From Cyclobacteriaceae bacterium (GTDB lineage: Bacteria > Bacteroidota > Bacteroidia > Cytophagales > Cyclobacteriaceae), in assembly GCA_019638275.1 (NCBI GenBank), contig JAHBUC010000015.1, positions 44,426 through 108,425 on the forward strand: DNA of 64,000 bases, read 5' to 3'. The position numbers and the translations under genes are program-made. The notes beneath the pieces are model-generated. The model saw only the letters and a list, made by a program, of their open reading frames with translations. It did not search any database and was not told where the DNA came from. The first letter of the stretch is position 1. Each line of letters opens with the position of its first letter. Positions 1 to 8,922 of the stretch are shown here, piece by piece.

Positions 1-197
1 CTCTGAATGAAATGAACATGTGGATATCTTTCTTTTAGTTCAGAAGTGGGTTTGCCTGAGGGTGAATCGTTGTCAACAACAATGATTTCAACGTTTGGAT
101 AGGTTATTTTTTGCGCAGACTCCAAAAAATTGATAGTCTCTTTAATGTGTATGTAGTTGATGGTAATAAAAGAAACAAGAGGATAATTGGATGGCAT
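1..197 (-). CDS. Family 2 glycosyltransferase, N-terminal fragment (cut by window edge)
   Basis: Reading the minus strand from the ATG at 197 gives an open frame to the window edge. It begins MPSNYPLVSFITINYI and contains VEIIVVDNDSPSG. The beta strand followed by VVDNDS is the nucleotide-sugar binding start of GT2 (GT-A fold) enzymes of the rhamnosyltransferase type. The ATG overlaps the stop of the upstream glycosyltransferase by one base (TGATG), so the two genes are probably translationally coupled in one exopolysaccharide operon. Only about 65 residues are visible. The acceptor and donor sugars cannot be told. Confidence 0.85.
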   Translation of the reverse strand, partial: MPSNYPLVSFITINYIHIKETINFLESAQKITYPNVEIIVVDNDSPSGKPTSELKERYPHVHFIQ

Positions 198-1381
198 CAG
201 GATTCTTGTTGGGGTGCGCTGGCACCATGAGGCGTATGGATAAATTTCTTATTTGCTCCTTTTAAACGAAATAAAAGGAACAACATTTGGATGAAGATGA
301 GTGGCAACGAGAATATGGAAGTGACTAACCGCCTTGACCAGAATTCTCGTGGGATTGCCATCATGATGGCTGCTGAATTTATAGTAAATAATGCGATCCA
401 AAGTTTGTAAGAAAAGTGAAGATAAGGTGCAATGAAAATGCTAAGCAAGGTTAACGTGGTGAGGAGTCCAATATTGATTAGCCTGGGTAACTGGATGTTT
501 CGCAGTACAGCACTGTTGAAGAAAGTTAAATCTCCTTTAAATAAAGCTGCAAAGCCTTCGGTAAAGTATTTGCGCAAGTAGAAGTATTGACTGGAAATCC
601 AACGAAGTCGTTGATTTTGGAATGATTTGGATTTGGATACTTTCTCGTCCAATACGAACGCCTCTTTGTAGTAATAAACTTTTACGCTTTCTTTTAAGAG
701 AAGCAATTCCAGTTCGCGGTCAAACCCACCGATAGAATTCATGGTGGTAATTTTGTTTTTGAAGAGCAGATAGTCAAAGGCTACACCTGACCCGTTGATG
801 GATGCCGAAAAACCAAGGGCAACGGTTCCCTGCCGATAGATGTGATTGTTGATGGCTTCGCTAAGTCCATCCAAAAAGGATAGGGTGGTGTTGATATTTT
901 TTGGCTTACGCTGCCCCTGCACAGCTCGTAATCCTGTAGCTAAAATGGCAGACATTTTAGTTAGAAAATTCTGCTCCATGATGTTATCGGCATCAAGGAT
1001 AACAGCGTAGTCATAGGCTTCAGGTAATGAATGAAGGGCTCTTGTAAGGGCCTTAACCTTTGTGCTGCTTTCGAATGATACGGTAATTACATTAATAGGG
1101 AGACGACTGAGGGTCTCGATTGTTTCTTGTTGAAGCGTGTCAGCAATAACCACAATATCAAAATATTCTTTAGGGTAGTTTTGATTAAGTGATGCTTTGG
1201 CGGTTTCAATAATAACAGCATCCTCTTTATAGGCTGGTATCAGTACACAAAATTTCTTGTAATTTCCTTGTTGCTGAATGCCTTTTTTTGATTTGTAGAA
1301 AAGGCCTGCGAGTGAACATACAAATGTGTAGAGTACTACATAAAGGAAGTATAGAAGAAAAATAAGTTCAATAACCCACAT
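197..1381 (-). CDS. Membrane glycosyltransferase family 2
   Basis: This 394-residue protein has a membrane segment at residues 4-27, a cytoplasmic GT-A domain (about 40-280) and two to three hydrophobic segments at the C-terminus (about 300-375). The visible catalytic motifs are VLIPAYKED near residue 47, the metal-binding DAD in VILDADN near 130, and QNQRLRW near 260, which matches the (Q/R)xxRW motif of processive and cellulose-synthase-like GT2 enzymes. It probably transfers sugars to a lipid-linked or growing exopolysaccharide at the inner membrane. Its stop overlaps the next gene's start by one base. Substrate is unknown. Confidence 0.85.
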   Translation of the reverse strand: MWVIELIFLLYFLYVVLYTFVCSLAGLFYKSKKGIQQQGNYKKFCVLIPAYKEDAVIIETAKASLNQNYPKEYFDIVVIADTLQQETIETLSRLPINVITVSFESSTKVKALTRALHSLPEAYDYAVILDADNIMEQNFLTKMSAILATGLRAVQGQRKPKNINTTLSFLDGLSEAINNHIYRQGTVALGFSASINGSGVAFDYLLFKNKITTMNSIGGFDRELELLLLKESVKVYYYKEAFVLDEKVSKSKSFQNQRLRWISSQYFYLRKYFTEGFAALFKGDLTFFNSAVLRNIQLPRLINIGLLTTLTLLSIFIAPYLHFSYKLWIALFTINSAAIMMAIPREFWSRRLVTSIFSLPLIFIQMLFLLFRLKGANKKFIHTPHGASAPQQES

Positions 1382-1423
1382 TGATTTTCGCTAGGAAAGG
1401 GTAAAAGTAAAAAGAGAATAGAA

Positions 1424-2542
1424 TTAAACCTTTTCTTTTTGCAATAAGGCCGGGAAAGTTTTCAGAATGATCATCATGTCTCCGAAAAAAGAATTGTTCA
1501 TGGCGTAGTCCATATCCAGTTGAATGCGCTCTTCAGGTGACATGTCATCTTTGCCCCGCTTGGTAATCTGCCAAAGCCCGGTTAAGCCGGCAGGGGCGAG
1601 GAAGCGCCAGGCAATTTGATCTTTGGTTAATTTTTCAGCTTCATATAAGGGTAGTGGACGGTTTCCAACCAATGACATGTCGCCTTTTAACACGTTGATC
1701 AATTGAGGAATTTCGTCCAGGCTGGTCTTGCGCAGGAACATACCAAATTTCGTAATGCGTGGGTCGTCTTTGATCTTGAAGAAAACACTATCGCTTTCAT
1801 CCGTGCCGTATTGGTTTAGGGCTGCAAATTTTTTGAGTTCGGCATCAGCTCCAGCCCGCATGGATCGGAATTTATAGAAATTGAAAATCTTATATCCGGA
1901 ACCCGCACGTTTAGAAATATAGAATATTGGACCTTTTGATTCGAGTTTGATAATCAACGCGATCAGCAGGAGTACGGGTGAGAGTATAGCCAATGCTACA
2001 AGTGCAGCAAGGAGGTCTACCAATCGTTTAAGTTTCCACAATTTTATTTGTGGTATGGCTTTGGTGTGCTGCGTTTTAATGATGCTATCGCGGTTGGCCT
2101 TGTAAATCTTCAGTTTGCGGATTACATCGATGCGTTTTAACAGGCTGTAATTGAGTGCGCCAAACAGGTAGTCATCTACCTGAAGACGTACTGCTTTATT
2201 TTTGGCATTCGGATCGAATTTGCCGGTAAACAAAATATAGGGAATGCAGTGTGTAGATAAAAAGGTGCGAAGTGCCTCCAGGGAATCCTTATCGGCATCC
2301 GCATCTACGAAAATGGCGGATGGCTTTATAGAGCGATCGGATATTTTATTGATGATTTCTTCTGTCGGCAGGAAGGAAATAAACGTTTCGTCTAATTGAT
2401 AATCGTCCAACTGGCGACTGTTTTCAGTCTTAATCTTAATGATGTGATCGGTAACTACGGCTTTCGGAACAGATGGGGATACCGATTCTTGCTCAAGAAT
2501 GGAGGGTGCAGAAGTAGAGAGGTTTAGCAAGTCTGCGTTCAT
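1424..2542 (-). CDS. Initiating sugar transferase with a degenerate receiver-like N-terminal domain
   Basis: The C-terminal half (residues about 168-372) is a bacterial sugar transferase of the PglC/WcaJ family, which moves a sugar-1-phosphate onto undecaprenyl phosphate to start exopolysaccharide synthesis. A hydrophobic re-entrant or membrane segment lies at 174-200, followed by KFRSM (224-228), SLDEIPQ and GNRPLP. The first ~150 residues are not the usual polytopic membrane region. They resemble a receiver domain: IFVDAD near 80 fits the phospho-acceptor strand and ILFTG near 106 the Thr strand. The Lys of the KP motif is replaced by Gly (LFGAL) and the N-terminal acidic pair is missing. 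The start codon overlaps the stop of the response regulator upstream (ATGA), which suggests tight coupling and perhaps physical interaction. Confidence 0.85.
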   Translation of the reverse strand: MNADLLNLSTSAPSILEQESVSPSVPKAVVTDHIIKIKTENSRQLDDYQLDETFISFLPTEEIINKISDRSIKPSAIFVDADADKDSLEALRTFLSTHCIPYILFTGKFDPNAKNKAVRLQVDDYLFGALNYSLLKRIDVIRKLKIYKANRDSIIKTQHTKAIPQIKLWKLKRLVDLLAALVALAILSPVLLLIALIIKLESKGPIFYISKRAGSGYKIFNFYKFRSMRAGADAELKKFAALNQYGTDESDSVFFKIKDDPRITKFGMFLRKTSLDEIPQLINVLKGDMSLVGNRPLPLYEAEKLTKDQIAWRFLAPAGLTGLWQITKRGKDDMSPEERIQLDMDYAMNNSFFGDMMIILKTFPALLQKEKV

Positions 2543-2922
2543 TTCTTAACGATCATATTCTTAAAAAAAATTTCCTTTACCCTGCTTACCAGGTGCTGGG
2601 GCTCAAAGGGCTTAATAAAATAATCGGTGGCCCCCAGGTCCATGCACTCTTTTCGCTTGCGCGGATCCTCAAAGCTCGACAGGATAATAACCGGAATATC
2701 CTTATACAGCCCGCTTTGCTTGAGGTTCTCGAGCAACTGCACCCCGTCAAGAGACGGCATGCGAATATCGGAAATAATCAGGTCTGGTGTATTGCCCGAA
2801 GATAACCAGGACAATGCTTCCATTCCATCATGCATAATAAAAACTTCGTACGATTGGCCAAGGATTTTCTCCAGCAGCCAGCACAAAGGCTCGTCATCTT
2901 CGATGACCAGTACCTTTTTCAT
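2539..2922 (-). CDS. Stand-alone response regulator receiver protein
   Basis: This 127-residue protein is a complete receiver domain with no output domain. The acidic pocket is E8-D9-D10, the phospho-acceptor is D52 (in SDIRMP), the switch Ser is S82 and the conserved Lys is K104 (in IKPF). All residues needed for phosphorylation are present. It is the first gene of a unit whose second gene is the sugar transferase, overlapping by four bases. Because it has no DNA-binding domain, it likely acts through protein contacts, possibly on the receiver-like N-terminus of that transferase (inference). No histidine kinase is visible in the window. Confidence 0.9.
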   Translation of the reverse strand: MKKVLVIEDDEPLCWLLEKILGQSYEVFIMHDGMEALSWLSSGNTPDLIISDIRMPSLDGVQLLENLKQSGLYKDIPVIILSSFEDPRKRKECMDLGATDYFIKPFEPQHLVSRVKEIFFKNMIVKK

Positions 2923-3132
2923 GGTTCACAGTTAAGTAAAACAACGTGCTTTAAAGCCCTGGATTAAAAAGGCGGGGATTTAAAGCCAAAACCTATAGAC
3001 AAACAAACTTAGTAAAATTTCCCTAAGTAAAGCCTTGCTGTATGCTAATTCTTTAGGAAAGGTAATCTTACATGCGTCAATAATTCCGTGATAAAGATAA
3101 GATAAGCCGTTGAGGGCTGAATTAACCCTGTT
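2923..3132. other. Intergenic region between menE and the response regulator
   Basis: These 210 bases hold no convincing gene. The region separates the 3' end of menE from the response-regulator unit, both on the minus strand, so it should carry a promoter for the latter. I see only a weak GGG/CCC hairpin just after the menE stop and no clear Bacteroidetes promoter. Confidence 0.4.
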
Positions 3133-4251
3133 TTAAGAAAGTGTCACCAATTGGTTTTGCTCCTCGGATAAGCATGAAATGATCTGTTTTCGGTCTGTTT
3201 TACCTGTTTCGGTAAGCCTCCAAATGTTGATAAGGGCTATTCTTTTTGGTTTTTCGGGGCCTGAGGGCAGCGTGTTCACTTTCGCAATAATCCTGTCAAG
3301 GTTGGTTTGCGACAATGCATTTTTATCTACAAAAAGTGTAACAACCTGCCCAAATCTGTCATCGGGGGTAGGGCCGATAAAGTAGTTGAAAGTGGGGGTG
3401 AATTTACCCAAGTGTTGTTCTAAGACTAGCTCGATTTTCTCCGGGTAGACTTTAATACCCCCGGTATTGATCACGTTATCAAACCTGCCGAGCCAGATAA
3501 AGTTGCCATTTGCGTCAACTTCTCCCAAATCGTTGGTTACAAGAGGTTCAGACTGAATGCTGTCGTGGATAACGAGGCAACCCCGGTGGTCGATGTTAAT
3601 GCTAACGCCTGCAAGTGGAATGAAATGGTCTGTTTTTGAGGTTGTATTGATTAGCCGAAGAGCAACATTGGAGAGTGTTTCCGTCATGCCATAGGTTTCG
3701 TATACCGGACAGCTTAGCTTTTGCAGCTCGTTTCTGAGCGCCAGGCTAACCGGGGCACCACCCACCAGTACAGCCTTCATGTTATTCAGCCGACTGTGAT
3801 TTTCAGGGTCATGTACCAGGGTCTGTAGTTGCATTGGCACTACAGCCATAAAATCGGGCTGATAACCTGGTGGAAGTTGTTCGAAAGGATTTGATGTTGG
3901 GTCTACTACCGTTAACCTAAGCTGATGCTCCATTGCCCGAGCCAGCATCATTTTTCCGGCAATGTAATGGGTGTTCAGGCACACCAGCGCGTTATCTCCT
4001 GGTTGCAGTCCGAGCGCGTTGATTGTTCGGGCAGCGCTCTGCTGCAGTTGGTGTCGGGTAAAAGTGAATGGCTTGGGTGTGCCGGTTGTGCCGCTGGTTT
4101 GGAAAGAGAAAGACGGTGTTTCTGAGAGCCAATCTTTTATGAACGCAAGGGCTGATTGTTCAACATTATTTTCAGGCTGAACCTCCTGTTTAAGGATTGC
4201 ATCTACTGCTACTTCGCGGTGATTGAGTTGAATGGAAGTATACGGATACAC
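3133..4251 (-). CDS. menE: o-Succinylbenzoate--CoA ligase
   Basis: MenE activates o-succinylbenzoate with ATP and CoA in menaquinone synthesis. The 372-residue protein has adenylate-forming (ANL) motifs in order: P-loop TSGTTGTPK (about 52-60), YGMTET in the middle, and GRFDNVINTGGIKVYPEKIE before the short C-terminal lid. It is shorter than the E. coli enzyme (about 450 residues) because the N-terminal part is trimmed, as is common in Bacteroidetes. It sits downstream of menF, menD and menB on the same strand, which makes MenE much more likely than another acyl-CoA synthetase. Confidence 0.88.
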   Translation of the reverse strand: MYPYTSIQLNHREVAVDAILKQEVQPENNVEQSALAFIKDWLSETPSFSFQTSGTTGTPKPFTFTRHQLQQSAARTINALGLQPGDNALVCLNTHYIAGKMMLARAMEHQLRLTVVDPTSNPFEQLPPGYQPDFMAVVPMQLQTLVHDPENHSRLNNMKAVLVGGAPVSLALRNELQKLSCPVYETYGMTETLSNVALRLINTTSKTDHFIPLAGVSINIDHRGCLVIHDSIQSEPLVTNDLGEVDANGNFIWLGRFDNVINTGGIKVYPEKIELVLEQHLGKFTPTFNYFIGPTPDDRFGQVVTLFVDKNALSQTNLDRIIAKVNTLPSGPEKPKRIALINIWRLTETGKTDRKQIISCLSEEQNQLVTLS

Positions 4252-4262
4252 ACCGGGTTCAA

Positions 4263-4631
4263 TTAAAGAGCGTTCAGGTCGCGTTCAAATTTAACCAATA
4301 TGAGTGCTTCTTTAGCAGAGAAGCCACAGCACGATTCAGCCACGCGTTTAACCACACGCTTTGCTTTCTCTTTCAACTCTGGTGTGAGACTTCCTTTGTA
4401 ACGCTTCAGATCGATCATGGCATCTTTATACGCTTCTTCCAGTGAGGGTTGCGTAACTTCATCCAGTAACTCAAACCTACTTTGCGCCACCCACGAGTTG
4501 TAATCCAATTCTTCCTGAATAATGGTGTTGAAGGCAATGCGTTCGGTGGCGCTTAATCCTTTATCAGCCTTGGCGATTACATAAGCCACTTCGGCAATGG
4601 AGCGGTATATTTCGCGGATGGGAATGTTCAT
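4263..4631 (-). CDS. TerB-like small helical protein
   Basis: A 122-residue, all-helical protein. The segment IAEVAYVIAKADKGLSATER (residues 12-31) matches the acidic helix-loop pattern of the TerB/tellurite-resistance-like family, where Asp and Glu residues can bind metal. It lies 11 bases upstream of menE on the same strand and is probably cotranscribed. A direct role in menaquinone synthesis is not known to me, so the link may be only positional. The family assignment rests on the motif pattern alone. Confidence 0.65.
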   Translation of the reverse strand: MNIPIREIYRSIAEVAYVIAKADKGLSATERIAFNTIIQEELDYNSWVAQSRFELLDEVTQPSLEEAYKDAMIDLKRYKGSLTPELKEKAKRVVKRVAESCCGFSAKEALILVKFERDLNAL

Positions 4632-4696
4632 GGTTTGATGGTAAGTTCACTTACTCTTCTAATGCCTTTGATGTTTTGGTGCGTAACCTATTTTCT

Positions 4697-4885
4697 CTAG
4701 TTCTCAATTTTCAGTTCCTGAATGGAGGCGTAATGTCTTTCGTTATTTGTAATCAGCGTCAACTCGTTTTCAATAGCAATTCCTGCTATCAAAATATCTG
4801 AGGTGCCTATAGTGATTCCTTTTTGTCTTAAGCCTGCGTAAATGTTGCCGGATATTTTTGCTGATTCTTCTGAAATCCGTCACGA
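4697..4885 (-). pseudogene. Truncated PIN-domain (VapC-type) toxin remnant
   Basis: After the antitoxin stop, the minus strand reads through an in-frame TGA into about 58 codons that end at a TAG at 4697. The peptide contains GTSDILIAGIAIENELTLIT and then NNERHY, which is the C-terminal half of VapC PIN-domain ribonucleases (the D-x-L-I-A-x-x-A and TNN motifs). The N-terminal half with the first catalytic Asp (LLDTN-type strand) is absent and there is no start codon. The toxin has therefore been deleted while its antitoxin stays open. It is too short to be an active nuclease. Confidence 0.75.
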
Positions 4886-5116
4886 TTAATTGATTTGTAT
4901 GTCGTTAGACCTGTTGTTGTGAAGTTTTTCTGTCATCTCAGTGAAAAAATCGTCATCAAGATCCTTCCATGTTCCTGCAAGTTTTAAAGTCTTGTCTTTG
5001 GATTTTAACTGACTTTCGATTTTGCCCAATAAATTATTGATTTCATTCAACTTGTCTGCCGACAGTTGCTGAAGCCTTCTAACCAAGGTATTTCTGAGTT
5101 TATTTCTCACGTTCAT
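4886..5116 (-). CDS. Antitoxin of a VapBC-type pair, partner toxin broken
   Basis: A 76-residue, charged protein. Residues 1-45 are helical, and the C-terminus holds GTWKDLDDDFFTEMTEKL (48-65), the acidic tail typical of antitoxins that precede PIN toxins. It directly abuts the toxin remnant downstream, as in vapBC operons. With the toxin reduced to its C-terminal half this is an orphan antitoxin. It lies between menB and the TerB-like gene and interrupts the menaquinone cluster. Family membership is inferred from this tail and from the PIN remnant. Confidence 0.7.
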   Translation of the reverse strand: MNVRNKLRNTLVRRLQQLSADKLNEINNLLGKIESQLKSKDKTLKLAGTWKDLDDDFFTEMTEKLHNNRSNDIQIN

Positions 5117-5176
5117 AAGATCAAATGTACAAAATTGCTAGCTATGCATCATATCACCACTCAACACTCAGAAAGA

Positions 5177-6001
5177 CTACGGAAACTTCGGAAATTTATC
5201 CCAGTCGGGCTCGCGCTTTTCGAGGAAGGCATTTTTGCCTTCCTTCGCCTCGTCACTCAGGTAATACAACAGTGTAGCATTACCGGCCAGTTCCTGTATG
5301 CCCGCCTGGCCATCAAGTTCTGCGTTAAACGAAGCTTTAAGCATACGAATGGCCAACGGACTTTTCGCAATTATTTTTTTGCACCACGTCACATAGGTTT
5401 CTTCCAGTTGATCCAGCGGAACCACTTTATTTACCAATCCCATATCGAGTGCTTCCTGTGCATCGTATTGATCACACAGGTACCAGATTTCACGAGCTTT
5501 CTTTTGGCCAACAATACGGGCCAAATAGGAGGCACCAAATCCACCATCAAAGCTGCCAACTTTTGGTCCGGTTTGTCCGAAGCGCGCATTTTCAGCAGCA
5601 ATCGAAAGGTCGCAAACAACATGCAATACATGTCCTCCGCCAATGGCCCAACCGGCTACTGCCGCGATAACGGGCTTGGGAATGGAGCGGATCATTTTCT
5701 GTAGGTCAAGCACATTCAAGCGAGGAGTGGCATCCTGCCCAACATAACCGCCATGGCCACGCACACTTTGGTCGCCACCACTGCAAAATGCTTTGCCACC
5801 TTCTCCGGTTAGTACCACCACACGTATATCGGCATCTTCACGGCAGATATACATGGCGTCAATCATCTCCTGCACGGTGAGTGGCGTAAAGGCGTTGTGC
5901 ACCTGCGGACGGTTTATACTGATGCGGGCAATGCCCTCATATTTGTGGAACAAAATCTCTTTGTATTCTTTAATCGGTTGCCAGGGGTATTTAAGATTCA
6001 T
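5177..6001 (-). CDS. menB: 1,4-Dihydroxy-2-naphthoyl-CoA synthase
   Basis: MenB cyclises o-succinylbenzoyl-CoA to DHNA-CoA. The 274-residue crotonase-fold protein shows CSGGDQSVRG (73-82), the oxyanion loop AGWAIGGGH (116-124) and TGPKVGSFDGGFG (144-156). The Gly-rich last motif marks the bicarbonate-dependent (type I) class, as in E. coli. The C-terminal DGQAGIQELAGNAT is also MenB-typical. Its start overlaps the end of menD by 11 bases, so the two are translationally coupled. Confidence 0.97.
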   Translation of the reverse strand: MNLKYPWQPIKEYKEILFHKYEGIARISINRPQVHNAFTPLTVQEMIDAMYICREDADIRVVVLTGEGGKAFCSGGDQSVRGHGGYVGQDATPRLNVLDLQKMIRSIPKPVIAAVAGWAIGGGHVLHVVCDLSIAAENARFGQTGPKVGSFDGGFGASYLARIVGQKKAREIWYLCDQYDAQEALDMGLVNKVVPLDQLEETYVTWCKKIIAKSPLAIRMLKASFNAELDGQAGIQELAGNATLLYYLSDEAKEGKNAFLEKREPDWDKFPKFP

Positions 6002-7724
6002 AGCTCTTCTTTATTTTCAGTTTTAACGCTTCAAAAATAGTCTTGTTCAACGTATGGGAAGATTCTAATTCCAAAATTTTAGTGCTGCCATCAAAATCGA
6101 GAAAATCTTTCAGGGTGTTCTGTACTTTTCTGCGGTTGTCGATTTTCAGGTAATCAAAACCGAATTCTTCGCACAGCTTTCTGGCGGATAAGGATTGTTG
6201 CGTAACAAAATATTCTTCCGATTCCGGCAGGGCAGCAGGGCCATCTATCATGTTAAAGATTGTGCCGCCATGATTGTTGAGCACTACGATATGTAAATTC
6301 GGTATAGCATAGTTATGCCAAAAGGCGTTCCTGTCGTAAAAGAAGGCCATATCACCGGTAAGTAAAATAGTTGGCGTTTTACTGGCGAGTGCATGTCCTA
6401 CTGCTGTACTCGTGCAGCCGTCAATTCCGCTTGTTCCCCGGTTGCTGAATACGGTTACACTTTTCTTTTCGGTTGTCAAGCCGATAAAATTGGCATAGCG
6501 TACACTCATGGAATTGGCTAAGTGTAAACCGCAATTTTCAGGAAGGGCGTTCATCAATTCATGAACCAATTCAAGTTCAGCAAACTCTGCTTGTGGAAAA
6601 AATTCTTCCAGGCAACGAAGCGCTTTTCGTTCTTCAACTTCCCAAAGCTTTTGGTAATTGCTTTGCTTCTGGCGTTCAAAGTTTTCGGGTGTTTCGAACT
6701 TGTCTAAAAAATCGAAAAATTCTGCTGGCTCTGTGTGGATTATTTTTGTTAATCCCTGAAAGGTATCGGCTGGTATGCCCGTTGGTTGTATGTGCCAATG
6801 CGCTTTCGCGGGAAACTGTCGCAGAAAGAGTTTTACATTTTTTGAGATCACGGACTCGCCAAAAGTGATGAGCAGGTCGGGTTGAAGCGACTTTTTTACT
6901 TCGATGCTCGCCTGCCCTAAAAATAAATCGGCATGCCGAACGAGGTTGGTGATGCTGTGCAGGTTGGAGATCACATCGCCAATAAAGGGCAGGCTGTGTT
7001 TTTGACTAACCTGTTCCATGAACTGAATCACCGGTGCATCGTTGTGCTGTTGTCCGCCAACCAATAGAATTTTATGAAAACCCGAAAGTTCTTTTGTTAA
7101 CTGCTTGCGCGTTGATTTGGAAAGCGTCAACTCTGATGAAACAACCTGCTGAACATTTATTCCTTTTGAATAGGAAAAATCTTCTGCTGTTTCCGGGTAC
7201 AACGGTTCGCGAAATGGCGCATTCACGTGCACGGGCCCTTGCGGATATTGCATCGCCAGGTTTAGGGCATCATTCACCATGCGATTAATGGCCCAAGCGG
7301 AATCAGGGTGATTGTAATCCTGTGGAAGTTGAAAGAAACCTTTTACGTGATTGCCAAAAATACCCTGTTGAAAAATTGTCTGGCCATCCTGCTGTGCCAC
7401 CCACTCGGCCGGCCGGTCGGCTGTGAACATTACTAAAGGCGTTTTGGCGAAAAATGCTTCGGCAACGGCAGGCGCATAATTGTACACGGCTGTTCCGGAT
7501 GTGCACACCAATGCAGTTGCTATTTTGGTTTGTTGTGCCATGCCCAAGCCCATAAAGGCTGCGCTGCGTTCATCGCTGATGGTTTTGCACGTTAGTTTAG
7601 GGTGTCGCGTAAACGCCAATGTCAGCGGTGCACAACGCGAACCAGGGGAAAGCACCACATTCGTAACACCTTTCAGCGCACACAACTCAGCTATATCATA
7701 TATCGGTTGGTGGCGACTCATCAT
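5991..7724 (-). CDS. menD: SEPHCHC synthase (2-oxoglutarate decarboxylase type)
   Basis: MenD is a thiamine diphosphate enzyme joining isochorismate and 2-oxoglutarate in menaquinone synthesis. Motifs seen are VVLSPGSRCAPLTLAF near the N-terminus (pyrimidine domain) and GDMAFFYDRNAFW with NNHGGTIF near the C-terminus (ThDP/metal GDG...N-type motif). The frame stays open further upstream to 7775, but that extension lies inside menF. I chose the ATG at 7724 because it overlaps the menF stop (TGATG); a second ATG follows at once at 7721. Length is 577 residues, normal for MenD. Confidence 0.96.
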   Translation of the reverse strand: MMSRHQPIYDIAELCALKGVTNVVLSPGSRCAPLTLAFTRHPKLTCKTISDERSAAFMGLGMAQQTKIATALVCTSGTAVYNYAPAVAEAFFAKTPLVMFTADRPAEWVAQQDGQTIFQQGIFGNHVKGFFQLPQDYNHPDSAWAINRMVNDALNLAMQYPQGPVHVNAPFREPLYPETAEDFSYSKGINVQQVVSSELTLSKSTRKQLTKELSGFHKILLVGGQQHNDAPVIQFMEQVSQKHSLPFIGDVISNLHSITNLVRHADLFLGQASIEVKKSLQPDLLITFGESVISKNVKLFLRQFPAKAHWHIQPTGIPADTFQGLTKIIHTEPAEFFDFLDKFETPENFERQKQSNYQKLWEVEERKALRCLEEFFPQAEFAELELVHELMNALPENCGLHLANSMSVRYANFIGLTTEKKSVTVFSNRGTSGIDGCTSTAVGHALASKTPTILLTGDMAFFYDRNAFWHNYAIPNLHIVVLNNHGGTIFNMIDGPAALPESEEYFVTQQSLSARKLCEEFGFDYLKIDNRRKVQNTLKDFLDFDGSTKILELESSHTLNKTIFEALKLKIKKSYES

Positions 7725-8920
7725 CAACGGATAACATCCAGTAGGGTGTTCATTTTCATTTCTGTCTCTTCCCATTCTTTTTCAGGAATGGAATCTGCGG
7801 TCACACCTGCACCGGCATACAACCAGGCCTCATCAGCAAAGAGTTGCATGCAACGCAAGTTGACGAACAGATGACTGGCATCATTCATATTGATTGGGCC
7901 TAAAAAGCCAGAATAAAATTCGCGCGCATAGCCTTCATGCTCCAGCAGAAATTTACGCGAAGTTTCTAATGGTGTACCACACACCGCTGAAGTGGGGTGG
8001 AGGAGACGCAACATCACCGAGCCCAATTGAGGAAAGTTGGTCGCTTTCATGTCGACTGAGAAATCGGTTTTCAGGTGCATGAGGTTACCGGCAACAACTG
8101 TTTTCGGTCCGTGTTCTTCAAATTCACGAAGCCTTATTTTTTTGAAACAGTTAATGATGTACCGACTCACCATAGCCTGCTCTTCAATTTCTTTCTGTGT
8201 CCACGCTACATGCTTTAGGTTCGTACCTGTTTTATAAACTTGTGTTCCTGCCAGCGCTACGGTTCGGAAAGTATTTTTTTCAACGGATACCAGTGTTTCG
8301 GGTGAAGCGCCTAACCACGCACCATGCTTTGGAGTATACACAAACGACACCAAGGCATTGGGATAAGCTGATTCCAAACGAACAAAAGCTTCCGCAACAT
8401 CAAATGTTGGAGCAAGTGTTACCTGTTTTACTCGTGAAGGCACAATTTTTTCAGCATAGCCATGTTCAATGTGTTGGATGGCTTGTTGTACCAGATCTTT
8501 GAAGTCAGTTGTGTGGAAATGATTTGATTTTTTAGTTGGAAGTTCTTTTCGTTGTTCGCTGTTGATTAATTCACCGATATGCGTGTTTAACCATTCTATT
8601 GCTTTCAGGTTTTTCTGTTCTTCCGATTGAAGTTTACCCTGACGAAAACTGAATTGAACATCGGCTTTAATAAAGAGACCGGGTTGTGTTGAATCAAAAG
8701 GGTGAAAGAGAAATCCCGATCCGGTTTCTTCGAACGAATCGGTCAGCAGAAACGGCTCTGGTTTTATGGTCAGGATAACAGTTGTCTCTTCCGATTCCGG
8801 GGTTCGCCAGACGGCCAGTGCATATTCATGCTCCATAGAAAAGGTGAGGAGGTTATCCAGCAACGCTTCGATCGCAACCGGCATGTCTATAACTTCTGAT
8901 ACAGATGGTGATTGGCTCAT
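7724..8920 (-). CDS. menF: Isochorismate synthase
   Basis: A 398-residue chorismate-binding enzyme converting chorismate to isochorismate, the first step of menaquinone synthesis. The C-terminal catalytic domain shows CGTPLETSRKFL, an EGYAREFYSGFLG segment and the final Ala-Gly-rich strand AGAGVTADSIPEKEWEE. The N-terminal ~130 residues are the usual less conserved region. It overlaps menD by one base and lies two bases after the thioesterase gene. EntC is the main alternative but the neighbours decide for MenF. Confidence 0.95.
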   Translation of the reverse strand: MSQSPSVSEVIDMPVAIEALLDNLLTFSMEHEYALAVWRTPESEETTVILTIKPEPFLLTDSFEETGSGFLFHPFDSTQPGLFIKADVQFSFRQGKLQSEEQKNLKAIEWLNTHIGELINSEQRKELPTKKSNHFHTTDFKDLVQQAIQHIEHGYAEKIVPSRVKQVTLAPTFDVAEAFVRLESAYPNALVSFVYTPKHGAWLGASPETLVSVEKNTFRTVALAGTQVYKTGTNLKHVAWTQKEIEEQAMVSRYIINCFKKIRLREFEEHGPKTVVAGNLMHLKTDFSVDMKATNFPQLGSVMLRLLHPTSAVCGTPLETSRKFLLEHEGYAREFYSGFLGPINMNDASHLFVNLRCMQLFADEAWLYAGAGVTADSIPEKEWEETEMKMNTLLDVIR

Positions 8921-8922
8921 GG

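Noticed and set aside
5066..5704. Long plus-strand open frame opposite menB
   Set aside because: It is antisense to a clearly conserved enzyme and has no recognisable domain; a codon-bias shadow.
7724..7775. Longer menD start at 7775
   Set aside because: The extra 17 residues lie inside menF and do not resemble MenD; the ATG at the menF stop fits better.
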